A DNA stretch of 64,000 nt from an uncultured Draconibacterium sp. (lineage in GTDB: Bacteria > Bacteroidota > Bacteroidia > Bacteroidales > Prolixibacteraceae), in the NCBI RefSeq assembly GCF_963675585.1, contig NZ_OY776411.1, positions 191,001 to 255,000 on the forward strand. Direction: 5' to 3'. Positions within the stretch are counted from its first letter, which is position 1. Each line of letters starts with the position of its first letter. Below the pieces are notes generated by a model, which ran no database searches, was not told where the DNA came from, and saw only the letters and a program-made list of their open reading frames with translations. The position numbers were made by a program, and so were the translations under genes. Positions 44,830 to 53,019 of the stretch are shown here, one piece after another.

Positions 44830-44849
44830 ATGCATTGTATTTTAGCTTT

Positions 44850-47800
44850 TTATGCTTTGTATTCGTCCCAGCTCTTAATTGCAATATCATCAATCGTATA
44901 TTTACAAACTCCGTACAAGAAAGCACTTGCAACGCGGGCGTTTGTAATTAGTGGAACATTGTAATCAATCGAACTTCTTCGAATGGTATAACCATTTTCC
45001 AACTCGCGCGGTGTATGGTTTTTCGGAATATTAATTACCAAATCAATTTTCTTCTCCTTTATATAATCAATTGTATTTGGCGACTGGTCTTTCTCATCCG
45101 GCCAATACAGCAAGGTATTTTCAACCCCATTGTCGCTGAAGAATTTGTGTGTTCCTTCAGTAGCAAAAATATTAAAGCCTTTTTCTTTCAGCATTCGTGC
45201 ACTATTCAACAACTCTACTTTACCACGCGACGGACCCGACGAAATCAGGATGTTCTTTTTCGGGAAGGAGTACCCCACCGAAAGCATCGACTTCATTATT
45301 GCTTCGTAATAATTTTCACCAATGCAACCCACTTCTCCGGTCGACGACATGTCAACTCCCAAAACAGGGTCGGCTTTTAATAAGCGTGCAAACGAGAATT
45401 GTGGTGCTTTAACTCCCACATAATCCAGTTCGAACAAGGATTTATCGGGTTTTGGAACATCAATTCCCAACATCACTTTTGTGGCAATCTCAATCAGGTT
45501 GAGTTTCATCACTTTCGAAACAAATGGAAAACTTCTTGATGCACGCAGGTTACACTCAATTACTTTAATATCGTTGTCTTTAGCCAAAAACTGCATGTTA
45601 AACGGACCGGTAATTTCCAGTCCTTTTGCAATTTCGCGGGCAATCTTTTTCACTCGTCTGATTGTTTCAACATACAATTTCTGAGGAGGGAAAACAATGG
45701 TTGCATCACCCGAGTGAACACCGGCAAACTCCACGTGTTCAGAAATGGCGTAAGCAATCATTTCACCTTTATTGGCCACAGCATCTATTTCAATTTCTTT
45801 GGCCTGCTCTATAAATTCAGTTACAACAACCGGATGTTCTTTCGATACATTGGCTGCCATTTCTAGGAAATGCTCCAGCTGATCTGAATTCGAAACCACA
45901 TTCATTGCCGCACCAGACAGTACGTACGAAGGACGAATCAACAGGGGATACCCCACTTCGTCAACAAATTTATAAATCTCGTCGATGGTTGTAAGGCTTT
46001 CCCAACGTGGCTGATCCACTTTTAGGGTATCCAGCAACGAAGAAAATTTCTCGCGGTCTTCAGCATTGTCAATTTTTTTGGCAGTAGTACCTAAAATTGG
46101 CACATTCTGTCCATCCAGTTTCATGGCCAGGTTATTCGGAATCTGGCCTCCCACTGATACGATAACTCCGTGAGGATCTTCCAAATCAACAATATCCATT
46201 ACCCGCTCAAAAGTCAATTCATCAAAATACAGGCGGTCGCAGGTATCGTAATCGGTACTTACTGTTTCCGGGTTGTAATTGATCATTACCGAGCGGTACT
46301 TTTCCTTTTTAATGGTTTCAACGGCATTTACACTACACCAGTCAAACTCCACCGAACTTCCAATTCTGTAAGCACCTGAACCAAGAACGATAACTGATTT
46401 GTCATCATGTACAAAATCAATGTCGTGCTCCTGCCCACTATAGGTCATGTATAAATAGTTAGTTTGTGCCGGATATTCACCTGCCAGTGTATCAATTTGT
46501 TTTACAAACGGTAAAACTCCGTTTGCCTTTCTGTACTGACGCACTTTTAAGAGATCTTCATTTATGGCCTTATTTGAACTCTTCAAAACCAATCGTGCCA
46601 CCTGGAAATCGGAATAACCAGCTTGTTTAGCAGCTTTTAGCAATGGAACCGGAAGACTCTCCAATTCATTGATTTCAATTAAATCGTTATGAATTTTGAA
46701 AATATTATTCAGTTTCTGTAAAAACCAGCGGTCGATTTTTGTCTTGTCGTAAATCTCATCCACCGAATAGCCTTTATTAAAAGCTTCTGCAATTGCAAAA
46801 ACCCTTCTATCTGTTGGATTTATCAACTCTTCTTCAATTGCCTCAATTGTAATTTCTTCTTTATTGGCGACAAAACCGTGCATTCCGATACCCACCATTC
46901 GAATCCCCTTCTGAATGGCTTCTTCGAAAGTACGACCGATGGCCATAATTTCGCCCACCGATTTCATCGAACTTCCAATATTCTTCGAAACTCCAACGAA
47001 CTTGGTTAAATCCCATCGAGGTATTTTCACCACACAATAATCGAGTGCAGGTTCGAAACAGGCAGTGGTTACTTTGGTTACCGAGTTTTTAAGCTGGTGT
47101 AATCCGTAACCCAACCCAAGTTTTGCCGCAACAAATGCCAGCGGGTACCCCGTAGCTTTCGATGCCAGTGCCGACGAACGCGACAAACGTGCATTCACCT
47201 CAATAACGCGGTAATCTTCCGAGTGTGGATCGAGTGCATACTGAACGTTACATTCTCCAACAACTCCAACCCTGCGGATAATTTTTATGGCAATGGCACG
47301 TAGTTTATGGTATTCCGAATTGGACAAGGTCTGCGATGGCGCAACAACAATACTCTCCCCGGTGTGAATTCCCAGCGGATCGAAGTTCTCCATGTTACAA
47401 ACCGTAATGCAGTTGTCGTATTTATCGCGAACCACTTCGTACTCTACTTCTTTCCAACCTTTAATCGATTCCTCAACCAAAATTTGCGGAGAATAAGAGA
47501 ATGCGCTTCCTGCTAGTTTTTCAAGTTCTTCTTCATTTTCGCAGAAACCAGAGCCTAAACCACCAAGCGTGTAAGCTGCACGAATAATAATCGGGAAACC
47601 AACTTCTTTTGCGGCAGCTTTTGCTTCTGCCATATTTGAAGCAGCAATACTTTTGCAGGTTTTTACGTCAATTTCGTCCAGCATTTTTGCAAAAATGTCG
47701 CGGTCTTCGGTATCAATAATCGATTGAACCGGAGTTCCCACAACTTCAACATTGTATTTCTCAAGAACTCCTGATTCGAAAAGTGCAACTCCACAGTTTA

Positions 47801-48083
47801 ATGCAGTTTGCCCTCCAAATGCGAGAAGAATTCCCTGTGGTTTTTCCTTTTTTATTACTTCTTCCACAAAATGCGGAGTAACCGGAAGGAAATATATTTT
47901 ATCGGCAATGTTTTCCGAAGTTTGAATGGTTGCAATGTTCGGATTAATCAGAACCGTTTCAACGCCCTCTTCTTTCAGCGCTTTTAATGCCTGCGAACCC
48001 GAGTAATCAAACTCACCGGCTTCTCCGATTTTTAAAGCTCCCGAACCAAGAACTATCGCTTTTTTAATGTGTGTATCTATCAT
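44850..48083 (-). CDS. carB: Carbamoyl-phosphate synthase large subunit CarB
   Basis: CarB makes carbamoyl phosphate, the shared precursor of arginine and pyrimidines, using ammonia from CarA. The 1077-residue product has two homologous ATP-grasp halves: the first opens with KAIVLGSGALKIGEAGEFDY and has RAAYTLGGLGSGF, the second has VIVLGSGAYRIGSSVEFDW and RPSYVLSGAAMNVV. The MGS-like C-terminal domain follows (NILISSGPSRGKVELLNSAR). The initial LGSGALKIGEAGEFDYSGSQ differs from the more usual GSGPI-type sequence, as in many Bacteroidota. It follows carA by 26 bases. Confidence 0.97.
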   Translation of the reverse strand: MIDTHIKKAIVLGSGALKIGEAGEFDYSGSQALKALKEEGVETVLINPNIATIQTSENIADKIYFLPVTPHFVEEVIKKEKPQGILLAFGGQTALNCGVALFESGVLEKYNVEVVGTPVQSIIDTEDRDIFAKMLDEIDVKTCKSIAASNMAEAKAAAKEVGFPIIIRAAYTLGGLGSGFCENEEELEKLAGSAFSYSPQILVEESIKGWKEVEYEVVRDKYDNCITVCNMENFDPLGIHTGESIVVAPSQTLSNSEYHKLRAIAIKIIRRVGVVGECNVQYALDPHSEDYRVIEVNARLSRSSALASKATGYPLAFVAAKLGLGYGLHQLKNSVTKVTTACFEPALDYCVVKIPRWDLTKFVGVSKNIGSSMKSVGEIMAIGRTFEEAIQKGIRMVGIGMHGFVANKEEITIEAIEEELINPTDRRVFAIAEAFNKGYSVDEIYDKTKIDRWFLQKLNNIFKIHNDLIEINELESLPVPLLKAAKQAGYSDFQVARLVLKSSNKAINEDLLKVRQYRKANGVLPFVKQIDTLAGEYPAQTNYLYMTYSGQEHDIDFVHDDKSVIVLGSGAYRIGSSVEFDWCSVNAVETIKKEKYRSVMINYNPETVSTDYDTCDRLYFDELTFERVMDIVDLEDPHGVIVSVGGQIPNNLAMKLDGQNVPILGTTAKKIDNAEDREKFSSLLDTLKVDQPRWESLTTIDEIYKFVDEVGYPLLIRPSYVLSGAAMNVVSNSDQLEHFLEMAANVSKEHPVVVTEFIEQAKEIEIDAVANKGEMIAYAISEHVEFAGVHSGDATIVFPPQKLYVETIRRVKKIAREIAKGLEITGPFNMQFLAKDNDIKVIECNLRASRSFPFVSKVMKLNLIEIATKVMLGIDVPKPDKSLFELDYVGVKAPQFSFARLLKADPVLGVDMSSTGEVGCIGENYYEAIMKSMLSVGYSFPKKNILISSGPSRGKVELLNSARMLKEKGFNIFATEGTHKFFSDNGVENTLLYWPDEKDQSPNTIDYIKEKKIDLVINIPKNHTPRELENGYTIRRSSIDYNVPLITNARVASAFLYGVCKYTIDDIAIKSWDEYKA

Positions 48084-48109
48084 GATGCTTTTTAATTTCG
48101 GTGAATGAT

Positions 48110-49189
48110 TTACTTTTTCGATTCTGCAACGTTTTTCATAAACTCGTCGAACAAGAACTCTGTATCGGTTGGACCACTTGAAGCTTCCGGATGAAACTGA
48201 GTCGAAAAGAATGGCAGTGTTTTGTGCTTAATTCCTTCGTTGGTTTCGTCGTTAACGTTTGTAAAAAGTGGTACCCAATCTTCAGGTAAGGTTTCTGTTT
48301 TAACCGCAAATCCGTGGTTTTGCGAAGTAATGTAACACTTGTTAGTACCTTCCAACAAAACAGGTTGATTGTGGCTTCGGTGCCCGTATTTTAACTTGTA
48401 CGTTTCGGCTCCGGCAGCACGTGCCAAAAGCTGGTTGCCAAGGCAAATTCCCATAATTGGTTTTTCATCGCCAATGGCCGATTTAATGTATTTTACAGTA
48501 TCGTCGCACATGGCAGGATCACCCGGGCCATTCGATATAAATACTCCGTCGAATTCCTCGTTTGTAAAATCGTAATCCCATGGAACACGAATTACTGTTG
48601 CATTTCTATCGAGCAAACAACGTATAATATTGTTTTTTACACCGCAATCAATTAATACAACCTTGTGTTCTCCGTCTCCGTAAACCTCACGTTCCTTGCA
48701 GCTGGCAACGGCTACCAGGTTTTCTTTGTTGGGATCGTAGAAATCAATTTCCTCTTCAAATTCTATTTTTCCAAGCATCGAACCTTTTTCACGTAAAATT
48801 TTTGTTAAGGCTCGCGTGTCAATGTCAAAAAGACCCGGAACATTGTATTCTTTCAACCAATCGGATAAACTTTTTTCCGCATTCCAATGACTGAATTCGA
48901 ATGAATAATCAGAAATAATTAATCCGGTAATATGAAGTTTATGCGACTCATAATACTTATGTATTCCATTTTCCTTTTTATTGAATGGAACACCATAGTT
49001 TCCAATCATCGGGTAGGTTGAAACCAAAATTTGTCCGGTGTACGATGGATCGGTTAAACTTTCAGGATAACCTGTCATTGCTGTATAAAATACAACTTCA
49101 CCCGCCACTGCCGTTTCACTTCCAAACGATTTCCCGATAAAAACTGTTCCGTCTTCGAGAGTTAATTTTGCCTGTTTTACTTGTAACAT
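48110..49189 (-). CDS. carA: Carbamoyl-phosphate synthase small subunit CarA
   Basis: CarA is the glutaminase that feeds ammonia to CarB. The 359-residue product has the N-terminal CarA domain (AKLTLEDGTVFIGKSFGSE, MTGYPESLTDPSYTGQI) and the class I glutamine amidotransferase domain with FISNGPGDPAMC, the nucleophile Cys in PIMGICLGNQLLARAAGAE and the His/Glu pair in FFSTQFHPEASSGP. It is transcribed away from argR; the 224-bp gap holds a leader peptide, a terminator and ARG boxes. Regulation by arginine and possibly pyrimidines is therefore likely. Confidence 0.97.
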   Translation of the reverse strand: MLQVKQAKLTLEDGTVFIGKSFGSETAVAGEVVFYTAMTGYPESLTDPSYTGQILVSTYPMIGNYGVPFNKKENGIHKYYESHKLHITGLIISDYSFEFSHWNAEKSLSDWLKEYNVPGLFDIDTRALTKILREKGSMLGKIEFEEEIDFYDPNKENLVAVASCKEREVYGDGEHKVVLIDCGVKNNIIRCLLDRNATVIRVPWDYDFTNEEFDGVFISNGPGDPAMCDDTVKYIKSAIGDEKPIMGICLGNQLLARAAGAETYKLKYGHRSHNQPVLLEGTNKCYITSQNHGFAVKTETLPEDWVPLFTNVNDETNEGIKHKTLPFFSTQFHPEASSGPTDTEFLFDEFMKNVAESKK

Positions 49190-49204
49190 ATTCCGGTACT
49201 AATA

Positions 49205-49249
49205 TTAAAAAAAATGCGATAGCCCTAAATAAATAGTTCAATCGCATTT
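49205..49249 (-). terminator. Intrinsic terminator in carAB leader (putative attenuator)
   Basis: On the minus strand AAATGCGAT (49249-49241) pairs with ATCGCATTT (49220-49212) over 9 bp, with a 20-base loop, followed by eight T. It lies only about 20 bases before the carA ATG and after any upstream promoter, so unregulated it would block carAB. This position implies a leader-controlled decision. Confidence 0.7.
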
Positions 49250-49253
49250 CTCA

Positions 49254-49307
49254 TTATCTTATTTGCTTATTCCAATACACTTTACTTCCCATAAAAGGAT
49301 CTAACAT
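49254..49307 (-). CDS. Putative leader peptide of carAB
   Basis: A 17-codon frame on the minus strand, ATG at 49305-49307 and TAA at 49254-49256, followed directly by a TGA in the same frame. The peptide is MLDPFMGSKVYWNKQIR. Its stop lies 4 bases before the terminator stem, so a ribosome at the last codons (including the Arg codon AGA) or at the stop would cover the 5' arm and favour readthrough. A -7 candidate TATTTTTG is found at 49332-49339 (minus), with a poor -33. Translation is unproven. Confidence 0.4.
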   Translation of the reverse strand: MLDPFMGSKVYWNKQIR

Positions 49308-49314
49308 GATGTTA
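49302..49314. promoter_or_regulatory. Palindrome at the carA leader start
   Basis: TAACATGATGTTA is a perfect 6+1+6 palindrome covering the leader-peptide start codon. It may be an operator or simply part of a leader hairpin; no regulator can be named. Confidence 0.35.
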
Positions 49315-49361
49315 AAATCATTAATCGCTGCAAAAATAGTAAATATTCTGAAATTATACGC

Positions 49362-49390
49362 TTGTTATTAGAATAAAATGCATAAATTTG
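49362..49390 (+). promoter_or_regulatory. Promoter of argR
   Basis: TTG (49362-49364) and TAAATTTG (49383-49390) are 18 bases apart. The -7 box lies inside the first ARG-box-like palindrome, so ArgR binding would block the promoter. A start near 49397 excludes the in-frame ATG at 49378. Confidence 0.65.
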
Positions 49391-49413
49391 CATCACAAAT
49401 GAATATTTATTCA
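49378..49413. promoter_or_regulatory. Tandem ARG-box-like operators of argR
   Basis: Two palindromes: ATGCATAAATTTGCAT (49378-49393) and TGAATATTTATTCA (49400-49413). The second matches the core of the E. coli ARG box (TGAATwwwwATTCA) at every position and ends one base before the argR start codon. Two boxes side by side is how ArgR hexamers usually bind. Autoregulation of argR is the natural reading; an effect on divergent carA is possible. Confidence 0.7.
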
Positions 49414-49893
49414 ATGAAGAATAAAGTACAACGTCAACTTGAAATCAGAAAAATAATTCAAAAAGGCAACATTCACAGCCAGGATGAATTATTGGCTGAA
49501 TTAAAACATAAAGGTTTTGATTTAACGCAGGCAACCTTGTCGCGCGATTTAAAAGTTTTACAGGTGGCAAAAACAACACATCCGGCCAAAGGATATGTTT
49601 ATACCATCCCGGAAAACGGACAAAGCGAAACAAGCCACACTCAAAACCGGATAAATTATTTAGCCGAAGGATTTCTTGATGTACAGTTCTCGGGCAATTT
49701 GGCAGTTATTAAAACAATTCCGGGTTACGCAAGCAGTATTGCAGCAGTTATCGACCAAACAAATCCATGGGAAATAATTGGAACCGTAGCCGGAGACGAC
49801 ACAATATTATTAATACAAAGAGAAGGAATATCTAAAAAAGATCTGATAGCAGCATTGGTTTCAATTATGCCAAAGCTAAAAGGAAGAATATAA
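49414..49893 (+). CDS. argR: Arginine repressor ArgR
   Basis: ArgR senses arginine and controls its biosynthesis. From the ATG at 49414 (MKNKVQRQLEIRKIIQKG) the product is 159 residues. It has the N-terminal winged helix (QDELLAELKHKGFDLTQATL with the SRDL recognition segment) and the C-terminal hexamer domain with TIPGYASSIAAVIDQTNPWE and GTVAGDDTILLI, whose Asp pair binds arginine. Upstream in-frame starts at 49378 and 49399 lie in the promoter and operator region and were rejected. It is followed 11 bases later by the GNAT gene and the arg genes. Confidence 0.94.
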   Translation: MKNKVQRQLEIRKIIQKGNIHSQDELLAELKHKGFDLTQATLSRDLKVLQVAKTTHPAKGYVYTIPENGQSETSHTQNRINYLAEGFLDVQFSGNLAVIKTIPGYASSIAAVIDQTNPWEIIGTVAGDDTILLIQREGISKKDLIAALVSIMPKLKGRI

Positions 49894-49904
49894 TTCGGAG
49901 GGTG

Positions 49905-50600
49905 ATGAAGGAATTGAAGAACATAGATATTTTTGTAGCGGGCGAAGAGCACGTAAAATATATCGACGATATAAACGATGCGATTGATATGGCATCGAAA
50001 CAACGTGGAACTGGTATTGCCAGAAGAACGTTTGAATATTTGCAGGAAAAAATGATTGCCGGCAAAGCAGTTATTGCATTGGATAATGGCGTATTTGCCG
50101 GGTTTTGCTACATAGAAGCCTGGCAGGAAAAAGGATTTGTTGCAAACTCGGGATTAATTGTGGTAGAAGAGTACCGCGGAATGGGACTGGCAAAAGAGAT
50201 AAAAAAGAAAGCATTTCAATTGTCGCGAACGAAATACCCGAACTCAAAAATATTTGGATTAACCACCGGGTTGGCGGTTATGAAAATCAACCACGAACTG
50301 GGTTATCGTCCGGTTACCTTCTCTGAATTAACCGACGATGCACAATTCTGGAAAGGATGCCAAAGTTGTGTAAATCATGATATTCTGGAGAGAACAGGCC
50401 GAACAAAATGTTTGTGCACCGGAATGTTGTACAATCCCGAATGGGAAAAGCCGGATTTCAAAAGTGTAAATGGAATTAAAAAACGAAGCCTGCTGGAAAC
50501 CATTAAAGGATTAAGTTCTTCGGGAGCAAATAAAGGGAAAGGTTTCCTGGGTTTTAAAAAGAATGTAAAAACATGGATTGTTGCACTTCTTCCTTTTTAA
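49905..50600 (+). CDS. GNAT-family acyltransferase in arg operon (candidate N-acylglutamate synthase)
   Basis: A 231-residue GNAT protein between argR and argG. The acetyl-CoA-binding segment is LIVVEEYRGMGLAKEIKKKA, preceded by the strand AVIALDNGVFAGFCYIEAW. A four-Cys motif follows the fold, CQSC then 13 residues then CLC (about residues 150-168), suggesting a bound metal. No standard argA or argJ is visible in the window, and the operon position suggests it supplies the first step of arginine synthesis by acylating glutamate; this is inference. GGAGG six bases upstream supports the ATG at 49905, not the GTG at 49902. Confidence 0.75.
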   Translation: MKELKNIDIFVAGEEHVKYIDDINDAIDMASKQRGTGIARRTFEYLQEKMIAGKAVIALDNGVFAGFCYIEAWQEKGFVANSGLIVVEEYRGMGLAKEIKKKAFQLSRTKYPNSKIFGLTTGLAVMKINHELGYRPVTFSELTDDAQFWKGCQSCVNHDILERTGRTKCLCTGMLYNPEWEKPDFKSVNGIKKRSLLETIKGLSSSGANKGKGFLGFKKNVKTWIVALLPF

Positions 50601-50641
50601 ACAGGAAGCGTGCAGTACATACATAAATAAGATTTGATAAA

Positions 50642-51835
50642 ATGAGCAAAAAATTAGTTTTGGCATTTAGCGGAGGTTTAGACACTTCGTTTTGCGCAAA
50701 GTATTTAAAAGAAGAAAAAGGGTTCGAAGTGTACACTGCCATTGCCAACACCGGTGGTTTTTCGGACGATGAACTAAAAAAAATAGAAGAACGCGCCCTT
50801 GCTCTGGGAGCGGTTGAACATGTTACTCTTGACGTAACAAATGAATACTACGAAAAGTGTATTCGTTACATGGTTTACGGAAATATATTACGAAATAATA
50901 CCTACCCTATTTCGGTAAGTTCAGAAAGGGCATTTCAGGCAATTGCCACCATCGAATACGCTAAAAAAATTGGCGCAAAATACATTGCTCACGGAAGTAC
51001 CGGAGCCGGAAACGACCAGATTCGTTTCGACCTGACTTTTCAGGTACTTGCTCCCGAAATTGAAATCATCACTCCTACCCGCGATATGCTTTTAACTCGT
51101 CAGTACGAAATAGACTACTTAAAAGACCATGGTTACGTTGCTGACTTTACAAAAATGGAATATTCCATTAACCAGGGACTCTGGGGAACAAGTGTTGGCG
51201 GAAAAGAAACACTTACCACAAATAAAAACCTACCGGAAGATGCATATCCAAGTCAACTGGAAGCTACAGAAGAACGTACCATCGAATTGGGTTTTGAAAA
51301 AGGAGAATTGATTTCGCTTGACGGAGAATTTTACGAAAATGGCCCGGAAATTATTCGTGCACTGGAAGCCATTGCATCTAAATATGCCATCGGCCGCGAC
51401 ACGCACGTTGGCGACACAATTATCGGAATTAAAGGACGTGTTGGTTTTGAAGCAGCTGCTCCGCTTATTACAATTAAAGCGCACCACTTGCTCGAAAAAC
51501 ATACATTAACCAAATGGCAGTCGTACTGGAAAGAACAACTGGCAAACTGGTACGGCATGTTTTTACACGAAGCCATGTATCAGGAACCGGTGATGCGTAA
51601 CATTGAAACATTCCTTGAATCGACACAGGAAAATGTTACCGGGAAAGTAATTGTAAAATTAAAACCGTACCATTTTGAGTTGGTTGGAATTGAATCGGAA
51701 CACGATTTAATGAACTCAGGATTTGGGCAATACGGAGAAACAGTGGAAGCCTGGACAGCAGACGACATAAAAGGATTTACCAAAATACTTTCTAACTCAC
51801 TGAAAATTTACAACTCAGTAAATAAGAATTTATAG
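50642..51835 (+). CDS. argG: Argininosuccinate synthase ArgG
   Basis: ArgG joins citrulline and aspartate using ATP. The 397-residue product has the PP-loop LVLAFSGGLDTSFCAKYLKE at the start, the citrulline-binding AHGSTGAGNDQIRFDL, and the conserved INQGLWGTSVGGKETLTT region. The C-terminal part is typical for the Bacteroidota subgroup, including SVNKNL at the end. It lies one base before argC and 41 bases after the GNAT gene. Confidence 0.96.
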   Translation: MSKKLVLAFSGGLDTSFCAKYLKEEKGFEVYTAIANTGGFSDDELKKIEERALALGAVEHVTLDVTNEYYEKCIRYMVYGNILRNNTYPISVSSERAFQAIATIEYAKKIGAKYIAHGSTGAGNDQIRFDLTFQVLAPEIEIITPTRDMLLTRQYEIDYLKDHGYVADFTKMEYSINQGLWGTSVGGKETLTTNKNLPEDAYPSQLEATEERTIELGFEKGELISLDGEFYENGPEIIRALEAIASKYAIGRDTHVGDTIIGIKGRVGFEAAAPLITIKAHHLLEKHTLTKWQSYWKEQLANWYGMFLHEAMYQEPVMRNIETFLESTQENVTGKVIVKLKPYHFELVGIESEHDLMNSGFGQYGETVEAWTADDIKGFTKILSNSLKIYNSVNKNL

Positions 51836-51836
51836 G

Positions 51837-52805
51837 ATGATTAAAGTTGGGATTATAGGAGGAGCCGGTTACACCGCCGGAGAGCTGTTAAGAATTTTGC
51901 TAAATCATCCGGAAGCAGAAATTGGATTTGTGCAAAGTACCAGCAACGCTGGGAATCTGATTTCTGATGTACATATCGATTTATTGGGTGAAAGCGATTT
52001 GACATTTACCGACCAGATGCCTTTTAACGAGGTTGATGTAATTTTCCTTTGTATGGGACATGGTAAGTCACTGGAGTTTATGGCAGAAAACAAGCTGCCC
52101 GAATCACTTAAAGTAATTGATTTAAGCCACGATTTCCGTTTAAAACGAGAAGGCAATGATTTTATTTACGGGCTTCCGGAGTTAAACCGCGAAGCTATAA
52201 AATCGGCAAGTAAAATTGCCAACCCGGGGTGTTTTGCCACTGGTATTCAGTTAGCTTTGTTGCCGCTGGCGGCAAATGGATTATTGACAGACGAAGTCCA
52301 TGTTCAGGCCATTACAGGTTCTACCGGTGCCGGACAAAAACCTACTTCAACATCGCACTTTAGCTGGAGAAGCAGTAATGTTTCGGCTTACAAAATTTTT
52401 GAGCACCAACACGAAGGAGAAATTCTTCAAAGTTTAACGCAGCTTCAACCTGGTTTTAATGATGAATTCAATTTTGTACCGATTCGCGGAAACCACACCC
52501 GTGGCATTTTCGTATCGTGTTATACAAATTTTGAGGGCTCGCTGGAAGAAGCACAGAAAATATATAAAAACTATTACGCCAAACATCCCTTTGTTTTTGT
52601 AACCGATAAAAATCCGGGAGTAAAACAAGTGGTAAACACAAACAAAGGCGTTATCTATTTGGAAAAACACGGTAAAAAGCTGGTAATAATAAGCTTAACC
52701 GACAATTTAATAAAAGGTGCATCGGGTCAGGCCGTTCAAAACATGAACTTAGTATTCGGACTTGATGAAAAATCCGGCTTAAATTTAAAACCGGTCGCTT
52801 TTTAA
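51837..52805 (+). CDS. argC: N-acyl-gamma-glutamyl-phosphate reductase ArgC
   Basis: ArgC reduces N-acylglutamyl phosphate with NADPH to the semialdehyde. The 322-residue product has the NADP-binding GIIGGAGYTAGELLRILLNH, the active-site Cys in SASKIANPGCFATGIQLALLPL, the HFSWRSSNV segment and the catalytic His in FVPIRGNHTRGIF. It starts one base after the argG stop. In Bacteroidota with N-succinylated intermediates the same enzyme would act on the succinyl form. Confidence 0.96.
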   Translation: MIKVGIIGGAGYTAGELLRILLNHPEAEIGFVQSTSNAGNLISDVHIDLLGESDLTFTDQMPFNEVDVIFLCMGHGKSLEFMAENKLPESLKVIDLSHDFRLKREGNDFIYGLPELNREAIKSASKIANPGCFATGIQLALLPLAANGLLTDEVHVQAITGSTGAGQKPTSTSHFSWRSSNVSAYKIFEHQHEGEILQSLTQLQPGFNDEFNFVPIRGNHTRGIFVSCYTNFEGSLEEAQKIYKNYYAKHPFVFVTDKNPGVKQVVNTNKGVIYLEKHGKKLVIISLTDNLIKGASGQAVQNMNLVFGLDEKSGLNLKPVAF

Positions 52806-52814
52806 AGTTTTTTG

Positions 52815-52834
52815 TACCGTCCTTTAGGGCGGTA
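52815..52834. repeat. REP-like palindrome 1 between argC and argD
   Basis: TACCGTCC/GGGCGGTA (one G-T pair) with a 4-base loop. It lies close to a second, larger palindrome, an arrangement like REP/BIME clusters. Confidence 0.6.
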
Positions 52835-52855
52835 ATTAGGAGGTAGAAATCTTAA

Positions 52856-52895
52856 TGGCTTTAGCCGTTAACTATTAAATTAACGGCTAAAGCCA
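52856..52895. repeat. REP-like palindrome 2 between argC and argD
   Basis: Perfect 16-bp inverted repeat, TGGCTTTAGCCGTTAA (52856-52871) and its complement (52880-52895), with an 8-base loop. No T-run follows, so it is not a standard terminator. In RNA it would form a strong stem between argC and argD. Confidence 0.75.
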
Positions 52896-52982
52896 AGGAA
52901 TTAAATAAACAAAATTTGACACCAAGCTAAAGCAGGGTGCAAAACAAAAAAAGGAATGAAGGACTTTGGCAAGTGCGACAAA

Positions 52983-53013
52983 CTTCGTGCTTCCAACTTC
53001 CAACTTCTGACTT
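52983..53013. repeat. CTTC-rich repeat, copy 1, ahead of argD
   Basis: A 31-base sequence starting CTTCGTGCTTCCAACTTCC and made of imperfect CTTCC units. It matches 57679-57709 at 28 of 31 positions. It ends 6 bases before the aminotransferase start codon, so it occupies the ribosome-binding region. Confidence 0.75.
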
Positions 53014-53019
53014 AAAAAT

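Noticed and set aside
49293-49320. ARG box for carA within the leader palindrome
   Set aside because: The palindrome TAACATGATGTTA does not match the TGAATwwwwATTCA core, unlike the site before argR.
52856-52895. Palindrome after argC as an ordinary transcription terminator
   Set aside because: The stem is strong but no T-run follows on either strand, so a REP-like element is the better description.
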